DNA of 18,674 bases from JAGIBJ01 sp047604965 (GCA_047604965.1 JASGGQ010000043.1:1-18674); one strand, 5' to 3'. Shown: positions 1 to 7,816, counted from the stretch's first letter. A program made the numbers and translations. Notes: a model not told the origin generated them from the sequence alone.

Positions 1-787
1 CCGCCGGCTCACGGTCGGCCGTCTCATCCATCGCCAACTCAACCGCAATCCCGATTGCCTGGAGCGCCGAGCGCAACTGCACCCACGCCTCACCACCACT
101 GACCGCCTCCTCCACCGCCGCGACGCTGAGCGGCGGCGCGGTCAGCCGTGCAATCGCCTCCGTCGCCTCCTCGACCGACCACCCACCATTCGCATCAACC
201 TTGATGCGAGCCGCAGCACCCGCCGCCCGGCGCACCGCCGCGACCCGTGCCACATCACCCGCCACATCGGCCGCTTCGCCGGACGAAGCGCGCAACCCGA
301 CCTTCACCTTGAACGCCGAAAACCCCTCGGCCGCCGCACGACGCGCCAGCGCCCCGGCCTGCTCCGGCGCGACGCCGCCGATCGTGCGATGCACCACCAC
401 CGCCGGCAGCGCGTCATCCGCCAACAGCTCCGCGACCGGACGGCCCAGCCGCCGCCCGCCGCGATCCCACAGCGCCATATCGACCGCCGCCAACGCCGGA
501 CCGCACTCGGTGGTGCGCGCCAGCGCATCCATCACCACATGGCCGGGCGCGTCGTCGTCAATCTCGCCCAGCGCCACCCCCAGGCCACAGAGCGCATCGC
601 GGCAGACGGCATCCGGCACCCCGTCGTACGCTTGCAGCGGCGCCGCCTCACCGCGCCCAGCCACGCCATCGGCGCCGCACAACCGCACCAAGAACAACGT
701 GCGCTGCGTCAACTGCCCCCACGACGCCGGCAGCGGCTCACGCAACCGCACGACGCGCTCGTCTACCTCCAGCCGCAGCGCCACCAC
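1..787 (-). CDS. menC: o-succinylbenzoate synthase (enolase superfamily), partial at left edge
   Basis: Predicted to dehydrate SHCHC to o-succinylbenzoate in cytosolic menaquinone biosynthesis. The minus-strand frame is open from a GTG at 787 to the window edge, about 262 codons, so the C-terminus is missing. Enolase-superfamily landmarks are visible: the FKVKVG segment with the K-x-K pair at residues 160 and 162, the first metal ligand in KVDANGGW (D198), a Glu in AVEEAV (E226) and the third ligand in AMDET (D254). The start is uncertain: in-frame GTG codons lie at 793, 787 and 784, and a GGGAGG sequence just upstream favours 784 or 787. It lies 71 bases after menA on the same strand, which is why MenC is preferred over a dipeptide epimerase or muconate cycloisomerase. 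The family is seen in the motifs; the specificity is inferred from context. Confidence 0.85.
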   Translation of the reverse strand, partial: MVALRLEVDERVVRLREPLPASWGQLTQRTLFLVRLCGADGVAGRGEAAPLQAYDGVPDAVCRDALCGLGVALGEIDDDAPGHVVMDALARTTECGPALAAVDMALWDRGGRRLGRPVAELLADDALPAVVVHRTIGGVAPEQAGALARRAAAEGFSAFKVKVGLRASSGEAADVAGDVARVAAVRRAAGAAARIKVDANGGWSVEEATEAIARLTAPPLSVAAVEEAVSGGEAWVQLRSALQAIGIAVELAMDETADREPA

Positions 788-858
788 GCCTCCCACCGGA
801 GCGGCACGCGCCCGCCGCGCGGTACAACCACAACGGCGGGCTGCGGTGCCGCCGTCAT

Positions 859-1737
859 CTACAGCAGAATGCCGGCCGACAGCAGCACGCAAAACACCAG
901 TTCGAGCTGCGCCGTGCCGGCGAGCGCGCCGTTGAGCGTCGGGCCATCATGATGCTCGCGCACCGTCCGATTCCACCGCAGGGCCAGCGGCACCGACGCC
1001 AACGCCAGCAGCGGCCACGGCGACCGATGCGCCACCGCGATCGCCGCCAACGCGGCATACGCGACGACCAGCAGCCCGGAATACAGGTCGCGTCCACGCT
1101 CCGCGCCCAGCCGCACCGCGAGCGTGCGCTTGCCGACCCGAGCGTCGGTCTCACGGTCACGCACATTGTTGACCACCAGCACCGCCGACGCGAGCGCGCC
1201 AACCGGAAGCGCGGCGAGGATCGCGACCAGCGGCCACGCCTCCAACTGCACGAACGCCGAGCCGGTCACCGCGACCACCCCGAAAAAGAGGAAGACGAAC
1301 ACTTCGCCAAGGCCGGCGTAGCCGTACGGCCGCGGGCCGCCGGTGTACAGCACCCCGGCGATGATCGACGCGACACCGATCAGCAGCAGTTCCCAGCCGG
1401 CCACGGCAATCAAGTACGCGCCGAACAGCACCGCGATCCCAAACGAAACCCAAATCGCGTACAGCACATGTTTTGGCGGCACGAGCCCGCCGGCGGTCAC
1501 GCGCACCGGGCCAAGCCGATCCTCAGTATCGGCACCCCGGCGCGCATCGGAATAGTCGTTTGCGAGGTTCGTCCCGATCTGGATAAACAACGCGCCGAAC
1601 AGCGCGCACAGGAACCGCAACAGGTCAAAAGCATCGGCGGCAACGGCGACCGACGTGCCGACGAGCACCGGCGCGGCGGCGGCCGGCAACGTACGCAGCC
1701 GCGCAGCGAGAATCCACGTACGAATGGCGGGCGACAT
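859..1737 (-). CDS. menA: 1,4-dihydroxy-2-naphthoate polyprenyltransferase
   Basis: UbiA-family integral membrane prenyltransferase that attaches the polyprenyl chain to DHNA to give demethylmenaquinone. The 292-residue product is largely hydrophobic with many membrane segments. It carries both Asp-rich motifs of the family: NLANDYSDARRGADTEDR at residues 57-74, and NNVRDRETDARVGKRT at about 190-205 (D194, D198), with the YTGGPRPYGY loop at 131-140 between them. An in-frame TTG at 1752 would add five residues, but the ATG at 1737 has GGAG nine bases upstream and gives the usual N-terminus, so it is chosen. It starts 24 bases after the menB stop, with no promoter-like hexamer between them, so co-transcription with menB is likely. 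Confidence 0.95.
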   Translation of the reverse strand: MSPAIRTWILAARLRTLPAAAAPVLVGTSVAVAADAFDLLRFLCALFGALFIQIGTNLANDYSDARRGADTEDRLGPVRVTAGGLVPPKHVLYAIWVSFGIAVLFGAYLIAVAGWELLLIGVASIIAGVLYTGGPRPYGYAGLGEVFVFLFFGVVAVTGSAFVQLEAWPLVAILAALPVGALASAVLVVNNVRDRETDARVGKRTLAVRLGAERGRDLYSGLLVVAYAALAAIAVAHRSPWPLLALASVPLALRWNRTVREHHDGPTLNGALAGTAQLELVFCVLLSAGILL

Positions 1738-1761
1738 CACACAGAACTCCAAACAGGCCAG

Positions 1762-2613
1762 CTACGCGCGATGCGGGAAGCGGGAGAAATCGGGGCGGCG
1801 CTTGGCTTTGTACGCCTCACGGCCCTCACGCGCCTCCTCGCTGCCGTAGAACAACAGGTTCGCGTCGTGCGCCAACTGTTGGATGCCGGCGAGCCCATCC
1901 TCCTCGGCGTGGAAGCTGGCCTTCAGCAGCCGCAGCGCAAAGGGACTGAGTTCGAGCATCCGCCGGCACCACGCGACTGTCGTCGCTTCGAGCAGCTCGT
2001 ACGGCACGACCTCGTTGACCAGTCCCCAGTCCAGTGCGGTTTTCGCGTCGTACTGGCGGCAGAGGAACCACACCTCCTTCGCGCGCTTCTGCCCGATCTG
2101 GCGGGCCAGCAGCGACGCGCCAAAGCCGCCGTCGAAACTGCCGACTTCCGGGCCGGTCTGGCCGAATCGAGCGTTGTCGGCGGCGATCGTCAAGTCGCAC
2201 AGCAAATGCAGCACATGGCCGCCACCGATCGCGTAGCCGGCGACCATCGCCACGACCGGCTTCGGGAGCCGCCGGATCTGCACATGCAGATCGGTCACAT
2301 GGAAGCGACCGACCGACGCCCCGCCCGGCGTGCGCTGCGGATTGGCTGGATCTTCGAGATAGCCGGCGTCGCCGCGGACCGACTGGTCTCCGCCCGAGCA
2401 GAACGCGAGTGGGCCTTCACCGGCGAGCACCACCACGCCGACCGACGTGTCCTCGCGCGCCAGGTCGAAGGCGCGCGTCAACTCGATCACCGTCTGTGGA
2501 CGAAACGCATTGCGCTTCCCCGGCCGGTTGATCGTGATCTTCGCGATGCCGTCGCCACTGAGCTCGTAGCGAATATCGTCGAACTCGGCGGCAGGGGTCC
2601 ACGTCACGGCCAT
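1762..2613 (-). CDS. menB: 1,4-dihydroxy-2-naphthoyl-CoA synthase
   Basis: Crotonase-fold enzyme that cyclises o-succinylbenzoyl-CoA to DHNA-CoA. The 283-residue protein is complete and canonical: SGGDQ at residues 73-77, the oxyanion-hole segment GYAIGGG at 126-132, GSFDGG with D161, and the diagnostic C-terminus KAKRRPDFSRFPHR. The QTGP segment (152-155) has Gly154 where the mycobacterial enzyme has Asp. From family knowledge, that Gly marks type I enzymes, which use bicarbonate as the catalytic base. It is the first gene of the minus-strand menB-menA-menC run. A TAGCCT hexamer ends six bases before the ATG and there is no Shine-Dalgarno, so a leaderless transcript is likely. Confidence 0.97.
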   Translation of the reverse strand: MAVTWTPAAEFDDIRYELSGDGIAKITINRPGKRNAFRPQTVIELTRAFDLAREDTSVGVVVLAGEGPLAFCSGGDQSVRGDAGYLEDPANPQRTPGGASVGRFHVTDLHVQIRRLPKPVVAMVAGYAIGGGHVLHLLCDLTIAADNARFGQTGPEVGSFDGGFGASLLARQIGQKRAKEVWFLCRQYDAKTALDWGLVNEVVPYELLEATTVAWCRRMLELSPFALRLLKASFHAEEDGLAGIQQLAHDANLLFYGSEEAREGREAYKAKRRPDFSRFPHRA

Positions 2614-2619
2614 GCGCGC

Positions 2620-2625
2620 AGGCTA
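2620..2625 (-). promoter_or_regulatory. -10 hexamer of menB, leaderless spacing
   Basis: TAGCCT on the minus strand, with six bases between it and the menB ATG. At that spacing transcription would begin at or next to the start codon. No convincing -35 element was seen. Confidence 0.55.
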
Positions 2626-2658
2626 CCCAGCGGGCGGCCGGCAACGCCGCCCGGCTCT

Positions 2659-2676
2659 GCCCGGGTGCCACCGGGC
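2659..2676. repeat. Inverted repeat between menB and menE
   Basis: GCCCGG and CCGGGC arms separated by six bases, near the centre of the divergent menB/menE intergenic region. It could be a shared operator. Such a short GC palindrome could also arise by chance in this composition. Confidence 0.25.
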
Positions 2677-2716
2677 TTCGTGGGGCGGGAGCGCGCGGCG
2701 CGCCGCCGGACGCTCG

Positions 2717-2722
2717 TACGCT
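2717..2722 (+). promoter_or_regulatory. -10 hexamer of menE, leaderless spacing
   Basis: TACGCT followed by seven bases and then the GTG start of menE. It supports the GTG at 2730 as the start, since no Shine-Dalgarno is present. Confidence 0.55.
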
Positions 2723-2729
2723 GTGCGGC

Positions 2730-4202
2730 GTGCCCCGGACCGAGTCGTGGATCGAACGCGCAGCGCGACTACATCCCGATCGCATCGCCATCGACGCCCC
2801 CGACGGCACCCTGTCGTACGCCGCACTGGAGCGGGCCTCGTGGCGCGTCGCCGATCAGCTGATCTGCGGTGGCATCACCTCGGGGATGCAGCTTGCGCTG
2901 ACCGGCGTTGCCGGCGGCACGCGATTTGCCGTCGCACTTCATGGCTGCCTGCGGGCCGGCGTGGTGGCCGTGCCGATTGACCCGCGGCTGCCCGATGCCC
3001 AGCAGGCGCAGCGGGCCGGCGCGTGCGACGACGCGCTGGCGGTCGACGCGCTCGCGCCCGTCGCCGAACTGACCGCTCCCATCCCCGACAGGTCGCGGCC
3101 TGGCGGTCGGATTGCGCGTCGTTCCGGCCACCAACGCTGTGCCACCTGGACGCCGCCGCAGGCCGAGCGTTGCGCCCCTCCGCTGGCCGGCAGCGGCGAC
3201 GACGCACAGACCCCGGCCGTGCTGCTGTACACCTCCGGTAGCACCGGGCCGGGAACGCCGGTCCTGCTGTCGCGTGGCGCGTTGCTGTGGAACGCGCTCG
3301 GTTCGGCCGCCGCGCTCGGGCAACCACCCGGCGAACGGTGGCTCTCGGCGATGCCGGTCGCCCATGTGGGAGGGCTGACCGTCTTCACGCGCTCGGCGAT
3401 CGGCGTGACCACCGCACTCGTGCGCCCACGGTTCGATGTCGGCGAACAGGTCGAACTGCTGATGCGCGGCGATCCGACGATCACCTCGGTCGTGCCGACG
3501 ATGCTCGCCCGGCTCCTGGATGCGGGGCTCAGTCACCCGCCGAACCTGCGGCTGGTACTGCTCGGCGGCGCCCCGATCAGCAGAGCACTCGTCGCCCGTG
3601 CGGAGGCGGCCGGCGTGCCGGTCGCAGGCACCTACGGAATGACGGAAACCTGCTCGCAGGTGTACACCGCAGGCGCGCCGCTGTTCTGCACCGACGTTGC
3701 GCTGCGCAGCGAACGTGCGTCGGGCGCGCAGGAGGACGAGCTGGTCGACGCGGCCGACGCCGGCAGCGAGCGGGCCGAAGCCGATGACGAGCTGCTCGTG
3801 CGCGGTCCCACACTCGCGCTCGGCGTGGCCGGGGCCGACGGCTGGTTGGCGACCGGGGATCGCGGCGCGCGCCGGCCGGACGGCACACTGGCGGTGATCG
3901 GGCGGCTCACCGAGACGATCATCACCGGCGGGGAGAACGTTGCGCCGACGGAGATCGAAGCGCAACTGCTGGCGCAGCCCGGCATCGCCGACGCCGCCGC
4001 GCTCGGCGTTCCCGATGCCGAGTGGGGGCAACGACTCGAAGCGCGCGTCGTACTTGTGCCGGGCTACGCGCTCGACGCCGACGCGCTGCGCGCCACGTTG
4101 CGCGGCGTGCTGCCACCGTTCGCCGTTCCGAAGGCGATCACGGCGGTCGACGCACTGCCACGCACGCCGACCGGCAAGCTGCGCCGCCGCGAGCTGCGCT
4201 GA
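2730..4202 (+). CDS. menE: o-succinylbenzoate-CoA ligase
   Basis: ANL-superfamily adenylating enzyme that activates o-succinylbenzoate with ATP and CoA, supplying MenB. The 490-residue frame shows the ANL motifs in order: YTSGSTG at residues 167-173, GTYGMTET, ATGD, GRLTETIITGGENVAPTEIE, and PTGKLRRREL with the C-terminal catalytic Lys at 483. The P-loop is unusual, reading TSGSTGPGTPV, so the usual Lys position is Thr176. Residues around 115-155, before the P-loop, are Arg- and Pro-rich and look poorly conserved. It diverges from menB across 116 bases. A GTG start at 2730 is set by a TACGCT hexamer seven bases upstream. A different acyl-CoA ligase is possible from sequence alone, but the men context makes MenE most likely. 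Confidence 0.9.
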   Translation: MPRTESWIERAARLHPDRIAIDAPDGTLSYAALERASWRVADQLICGGITSGMQLALTGVAGGTRFAVALHGCLRAGVVAVPIDPRLPDAQQAQRAGACDDALAVDALAPVAELTAPIPDRSRPGGRIARRSGHQRCATWTPPQAERCAPPLAGSGDDAQTPAVLLYTSGSTGPGTPVLLSRGALLWNALGSAAALGQPPGERWLSAMPVAHVGGLTVFTRSAIGVTTALVRPRFDVGEQVELLMRGDPTITSVVPTMLARLLDAGLSHPPNLRLVLLGGAPISRALVARAEAAGVPVAGTYGMTETCSQVYTAGAPLFCTDVALRSERASGAQEDELVDAADAGSERAEADDELLVRGPTLALGVAGADGWLATGDRGARRPDGTLAVIGRLTETIITGGENVAPTEIEAQLLAQPGIADAAALGVPDAEWGQRLEARVVLVPGYALDADALRATLRGVLPPFAVPKAITAVDALPRTPTGKLRRRELR

Positions 4203-4236
4203 CCGGCCGGCGGCATCGCCGTTGCGCACGGAACGG

Positions 4237-4242
4237 TACGCT
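4237..4242 (+). promoter_or_regulatory. -10 hexamer of metF, leaderless spacing
   Basis: TACGCT with eight bases before the metF ATG. It suggests that metF has its own promoter although it follows menE by only 48 bases. Confidence 0.5.
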
Positions 4243-4250
4243 GCATCGCG

Positions 4251-5108
4251 ATGCGGATCGACGACCTCCTGCGCGCCGGCACGACGCTCTCCTTCGAGTT
4301 CTTCCCGCCGAAGACCGACGAAGCCGCCGAAGCGTTCGCCGCCGCCTACGACGATCTCGCCGGGCTGCACCCCGATTTCACCTCGGTCACGTACGGCGCG
4401 CTGGGCAGCACGCGCGGCACCACGGAATCGATCGTTCACCGCGTCAACGCCGAGCATCCATTCCCGACGATGCCCCATCTGACGTGCAGCGGGCACACCC
4501 GCGACGAGCTGGCCGAACTGATCACGAGTTACCGCAACGCTGGCGTGCGCAACATCCTCGCGTTGGCCGGCGACCCGCCGACCGAAGGTTCGGACGCCGG
4601 TGATTTCGTCTATGCCACCGAACTGATCGAGCTGATCCGTAGCATCGGCGATTTCGCGGTCGGTGTCGCCGCCTTCCCCGAGCTGCATCCGCGCTCGACC
4701 GATCGCGCCGAGGACCGCCGCCGGCTGGCCGAGAAGCTGGAGCTCGCCGACTTCGGAATGACCCAGTTCTTCTGGGATAGCGAGCACTACCTGCGGATGC
4801 GCGACGAGTTGGCCGCGCTCGGCTGCGACAAGCCGCTGGTGCCCGGCGTCATGCCGTTCGTCAGCGTGCCGGGCACGCGCCGCATGTCAGCGATCAACGG
4901 GACGAACATCCCGGCCGACCTGGAAGCCCGCCTTGATCGCGTCGATGGCGATGCGCAGGCGACGCGCGCGCTTGGGATCGAGGTCGCCGTGCAGCTCTGT
5001 GCCGAGCTGCTCGAGGCGGGCGTTCCGGGGCTACACCTCTACACGATGAACCGCGCCGCATCCGTCCGGGAGGTCACCGACCGTCTCGGACTGCGCGCCG
5101 CGGCGTAG
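4251..5108 (+). CDS. metF: Methylenetetrahydrofolate reductase
   Basis: FAD-dependent TIM-barrel reductase making 5-methyltetrahydrofolate for methionine synthesis. The 285-residue protein has the usual bacterial length and the family landmarks: SFEFFPPK with catalytic Glu16, SVTYGA at residues 45-50, PHLTC, the LAGDPP loop with Asp108, TQFFWD, MPF, and the GLHLYTMNR C-terminal segment. The flavin-binding loop usually reads LRGD; here the Arg position is Ala106. The ATG at 4251 has no Shine-Dalgarno but has a TACGCT hexamer at leaderless spacing. A methyltransferase gene begins five bases after its stop, so the two are probably one transcript. Confidence 0.93.
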   Translation: MRIDDLLRAGTTLSFEFFPPKTDEAAEAFAAAYDDLAGLHPDFTSVTYGALGSTRGTTESIVHRVNAEHPFPTMPHLTCSGHTRDELAELITSYRNAGVRNILALAGDPPTEGSDAGDFVYATELIELIRSIGDFAVGVAAFPELHPRSTDRAEDRRRLAEKLELADFGMTQFFWDSEHYLRMRDELAALGCDKPLVPGVMPFVSVPGTRRMSAINGTNIPADLEARLDRVDGDAQATRALGIEVAVQLCAELLEAGVPGLHLYTMNRAASVREVTDRLGLRAAA

Positions 5109-5113
5109 CCGTC

Positions 5114-5953
5114 ATGCCGCCGCAGGATGAGCGGGCCCGTCTGATCAAAGGCTGGAACCGAGCTGCCGCCGGCTGGGCGCGCCAGCAACTGACCTTCGAT
5201 GCGGCCTCGTCGCCGGTCACCGAGGCGATGATCGCCACTGCACAGCTCCAGCCTGGCGAGCGCGTCCTGGAGCTTGGCTCGGGCCTCGGCGCGACCGGCC
5301 TGGTCGCCGCCGCACAGGTGGGAGAAGAGGGCGCCGTCGTGCTCTCCGACGCCGCGCAGCGCATGGTCGAGCGGTTGCGCGAACGCACGAAAGGCATCGC
5401 GAACGTCGAAGTTCGCGAGCTGTACGCCGAAGCGCTGAAGTTCGACACCGCCGCGACCGACGCGGTGCTGGCGCGCTGGATGTACATGCTGCTGCTCGAT
5501 CCCGTTTCCGCGCTTCAGGAGACGCGCCGCGTGCTCGCGCCTGGGGGCCGGGTTGTGCTGGCCGCGTGGACCGGTGCCGAAGACAATCCGTGGCGCGGGG
5601 CGACCTTTCCAGCGCTGCGTGACCGCGGCCTCGTCGGCGCACCCGACGCCGACGGTCCGCACCTCTTCGCGTGGGCCGACCCGGATCGCATCATCGAGGC
5701 GCTCGATGCCGCCGCGTTCTTCGACCCGCAGATCACGCAGGCGTCCTTCTCGTTCGAGTTTGCCGGCGTCGACGACTGGTGGGACATGCTGCTCGACCTC
5801 TCCCCGGAGCTCGCGCTGCGTATCGGCGAGATCAGCCCCGAGGAACGCGACGAACTGCTGGAGGAACTCCAGCGCGACCTCTCGGCGTACACGCAGGCCG
5901 ACGGCAGTGTGGTGCTGCCGGCCAAGAGTCACGTCGTTCGCGCCGACGTGTGA
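5114..5953 (+). CDS. Class I SAM-dependent methyltransferase
   Basis: Predicted soluble Rossmann-fold methyltransferase of 279 residues. Motif I reads VLELGSGLGATG at about residues 51-62, and an acidic strand end (VVLSDAAQ) and a post-motif RVLAPGGRVVLAAW segment follow in the expected order. The N-terminus, GWNRAAAGWARQQ, resembles UbiE/BioC-like enzymes. The substrate cannot be read from sequence. It starts five bases after the metF stop with no Shine-Dalgarno, so translational coupling to metF is likely. No canonical MenG is in the window, so a role in demethylmenaquinone methylation is conceivable, but the protein does not show the standard MenG/UbiE signature and I do not assign it. Confidence 0.85.
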   Translation: MPPQDERARLIKGWNRAAAGWARQQLTFDAASSPVTEAMIATAQLQPGERVLELGSGLGATGLVAAAQVGEEGAVVLSDAAQRMVERLRERTKGIANVEVRELYAEALKFDTAATDAVLARWMYMLLLDPVSALQETRRVLAPGGRVVLAAWTGAEDNPWRGATFPALRDRGLVGAPDADGPHLFAWADPDRIIEALDAAAFFDPQITQASFSFEFAGVDDWWDMLLDLSPELALRIGEISPEERDELLEELQRDLSAYTQADGSVVLPAKSHVVRADV

Positions 5954-5958
5954 CGCAC

Positions 5959-5986
5959 CGCCGTACGGGTTACCCGCCGTACGGCG
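5959..5986. terminator. Bidirectional hairpin between convergent genes
   Basis: Perfect 10-bp arms (CGCCGTACGG and CCGTACGGCG) around an eight-base loop, beginning six bases after the methyltransferase stop. The stop codon of the opposing nitroreductase lies in the loop. Only a short TTT follows on the plus strand. Position and symmetry suit a shared terminator. Confidence 0.6.
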
Positions 5987-6584
5987 TTTCGCCCCAGCGG
6001 CCGGTGAAGACGAACTCGCTCAGCGGCCGGCGAACGCGGGGCGCGAGCTCCTTGTCGCGCAGCGAGTCGTCGAGCACCGACGGGTCGGCGAGCAGGCCGA
6101 CGGCGATCCCAGTTTCCACCTGCCAATGCGCCGGCACGGCGAACGCTGTGGCAGCGGCGTCATGGTCGAAGCCGACGAACTGGTGCGTATGCAGGCCGAG
6201 GCTCTGCGCCTGGATCGAGAGGTGCGCGGCGGCTTGACCCAAGTCGTACTGCGTGTACCCGTCGTATGGAAGCTCGTGGTCGGGGCCACTTTCAAGTTGC
6301 CGCAACGTGAGAATCAGGGCGCTCGCTCGGTGCGTCCAGGTCGAGTTGCCGCGCGAATGGGTTGCGCGGAAGGTCTCGAAGGTCGCGTCGCCGCGCAAGC
6401 CAACAATGAACGACCACGGCTGCGTGTTGCCGGCCGATGGCGACCAGCGTGCCGCTTCCAGCAGCGATGCCAGCTGCGTCGGTTCCAGGACGTGTGTGGC
6501 ATCGAACGCCCGCGGACTCCACCGCTGCTGGAGGAGCGGGTCGATCGCGGGGTTGCGGCGGTCGGGGTCGCGGAGAAGGGCCAT
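5970..6584 (-). CDS. Nitroreductase-family FMN oxidoreductase
   Basis: Predicted FMN-dependent NAD(P)H oxidoreductase of 204 residues. The FMN-phosphate motif RWSPRAFD lies at residues 21-28 and the SPSAGNTQPWSF segment at 48-59, both characteristic of the nitroreductase fold. The C-terminal half has GQAAAHLSIQAQSLGL and the expected VGLLADPS stretch. The physiological substrate is unknown. An open frame extends upstream to 6695, but the ATG at 6584 gives the normal N-terminus and has a TACGCT hexamer six bases upstream. It is convergent with the methyltransferase and divergent from ilvC. Confidence 0.9.
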   Translation of the reverse strand: MALLRDPDRRNPAIDPLLQQRWSPRAFDATHVLEPTQLASLLEAARWSPSAGNTQPWSFIVGLRGDATFETFRATHSRGNSTWTHRASALILTLRQLESGPDHELPYDGYTQYDLGQAAAHLSIQAQSLGLHTHQFVGFDHDAAATAFAVPAHWQVETGIAVGLLADPSVLDDSLRDKELAPRVRRPLSEFVFTGRWGETPYGG

Positions 6585-6590
6585 GGGGCA

Positions 6591-6596
6591 AGCGTA
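6591..6596 (-). promoter_or_regulatory. -10 hexamer of nitroreductase gene, leaderless spacing
   Basis: TACGCT on the minus strand with six bases before the ATG at 6584. It decides the start against the longer upstream frame. Confidence 0.55.
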
Positions 6597-6701
6597 CTCG
6601 GGTCGGTTTTTCGCGCGTGGCTTTGGTGCGCGCGGCGATACCGATGCTGCCGGACTGCGGCCGGCACCGCCGTCTTGCTTCCACCAACGGGTCAACCGGC
6701 C

Positions 6702-6726
6702 GGGCCGGCATCGACGACGCCGGCCC
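6702..6726. repeat. Inverted repeat upstream of ilvC
   Basis: Perfect 8-bp arms GGGCCGGC and GCCGGCCC with a nine-base spacer, ending two bases before the ilvC -10 hexamer. The position would suit an operator that overlaps the promoter. No regulator is identifiable. Confidence 0.3.
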
Positions 6727-6728
6727 CG

Positions 6729-6734
6729 TAGACT
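6729..6734 (+). promoter_or_regulatory. -10 hexamer of ilvC, leaderless spacing
   Basis: TAGACT with seven bases before the ilvC ATG. It supports 6742 as the start rather than any codon in the long upstream extension. Confidence 0.55.
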
Positions 6735-6741
6735 CGCGCGA

Positions 6742-7737
6742 ATGTTCTACGACGACGACGCGGATCTCGGGCTTCTCGACGGCAAGACCGTCGCCATCAT
6801 TGGCTACGGCTCGCAAGGTCACGCACACGCCCGCAATCTCAAGGACAGCGGCGTCAACGTCATCGTCGGCCTGCGCGACGGCAGCAGGTCGGTTGCTCAA
6901 GCGCAATCGCATGGTCTTGAAGTCGTCTCGCCTGCCGAAGCCGCGAGCCGTGGCGACGTGGTGATGCTGCTCGTCCCCGACGAGAAGCACAAGGAGATCT
7001 ACGAATCCGAAGTCGTCGACGGGCTCGCAGACGGCAATCTGCTGCTCTTCGGTCACGGATTCTCGGTGCTCTACGGCGAGGTCGTTCCGCCGTCGTTCGT
7101 CGATGTCGGCCTCGCAGCGCCGAAAGGCCCTGGCCATCTCGTCCGGCGGCAGTACGAGGAAGGCTCCGGCGTCCCCGGCCTGATCGCGATTCACCAGGAT
7201 GCCACCGGCAGCGCGAAGCAGCTGGCGCTCGCGTACGCCAAGGGCATCGGTTGCACGCGCGGCGGCGTGATCGAGACGAGCTTCAAAGAGGAGACCGAAA
7301 CCGACCTGTTCGGCGAGCAGGCGGTGCTCTGCGGCGGTGCCAGCGCGCTCGTTCAGGCCGGCTTCGAAACGCTCGTCGAAGCGGGCTACAACCCGGAGAT
7401 GGCGTACTTCGAGTGCCTGCACGAGCTGAAGCTGATCGTCGATCTGATGTACGAGAAGGGCCTCGCCGGCATGCGCTACTCGATCTCGAACACCGCTGAG
7501 TACGGCGACTTGACGCGCGGCCCGCGGGTCGTTGACGCCGACACGAAAGCGCGCATGAAGGCGATCCTCGGAGAGATCCAGGACGGCACCTTCGCCCGCG
7601 AATTCATCGCGGAGTACCGTGCTGGCAACGAGAACTTCGACCGCCTGCGCGACGAGCAAAGCAAGATTCAGCTTGAGAGCGTCGGCCAAGAGCTTCGCTC
7701 CAAGATGAGCTGGATCGACGGCGAGTTCCACGAGTAG
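6742..7737 (+). CDS. ilvC: Ketol-acid reductoisomerase, class I
   Basis: Converts acetolactate or acetohydroxybutyrate to the dihydroxy acids of valine and isoleucine synthesis, using NAD(P)H and two Mg2+ ions. The 331-residue length is typical of the short class I form. GYGSQGHAHARNL at residues 21-33 is the dinucleotide fold, and DGSRS at 46-50 is the phosphate-binding loop, whose Ser/Arg content suggests NADPH preference. The metal ligands are present: D188 and E192 in TDLFGEQ, E224 and E228 in YFECLHELK. The frame is open far upstream, but the family N-terminus and the TAGACT hexamer place the start at 6742. It stands alone, without ilvB or ilvN in the window. Confidence 0.97.
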   Translation: MFYDDDADLGLLDGKTVAIIGYGSQGHAHARNLKDSGVNVIVGLRDGSRSVAQAQSHGLEVVSPAEAASRGDVVMLLVPDEKHKEIYESEVVDGLADGNLLLFGHGFSVLYGEVVPPSFVDVGLAAPKGPGHLVRRQYEEGSGVPGLIAIHQDATGSAKQLALAYAKGIGCTRGGVIETSFKEETETDLFGEQAVLCGGASALVQAGFETLVEAGYNPEMAYFECLHELKLIVDLMYEKGLAGMRYSISNTAEYGDLTRGPRVVDADTKARMKAILGEIQDGTFAREFIAEYRAGNENFDRLRDEQSKIQLESVGQELRSKMSWIDGEFHE

Positions 7738-7757
7738 CCGCGCGCTGCACGGCGCGG
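7738..7757 (+). terminator. Hairpin directly after ilvC
   Basis: CCGCGC and GCGCGG arms with an eight-base loop begin at the base after the ilvC stop. There is no T-run, so this is a weak terminator candidate. Confidence 0.3.
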
Positions 7758-7816
7758 GAGGAGTGGCTCATCCCACGCCGCCATGCCGCCGTGCCGTCTT
7801 CAACGGCGCCGCGACG

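Noticed and set aside
949..2862. 637-codon plus-strand frame antisense to menA and menB
   Set aside because: It is Arg/Gln/His-rich and runs through two well-supported minus-strand genes.
2769..4787. 672-codon minus-strand open frame antisense to menE and metF
   Set aside because: It is rich in Arg, Gly and Gln with no recognisable domain, and both plus-strand genes it covers are clear homologues. Long antisense frames are expected in this base composition.
6253..6741. N-terminal extension of ilvC
   Set aside because: It overlaps the nitroreductase gene on the other strand, has no similarity to the family, and would put the TAGACT promoter element inside the coding region.
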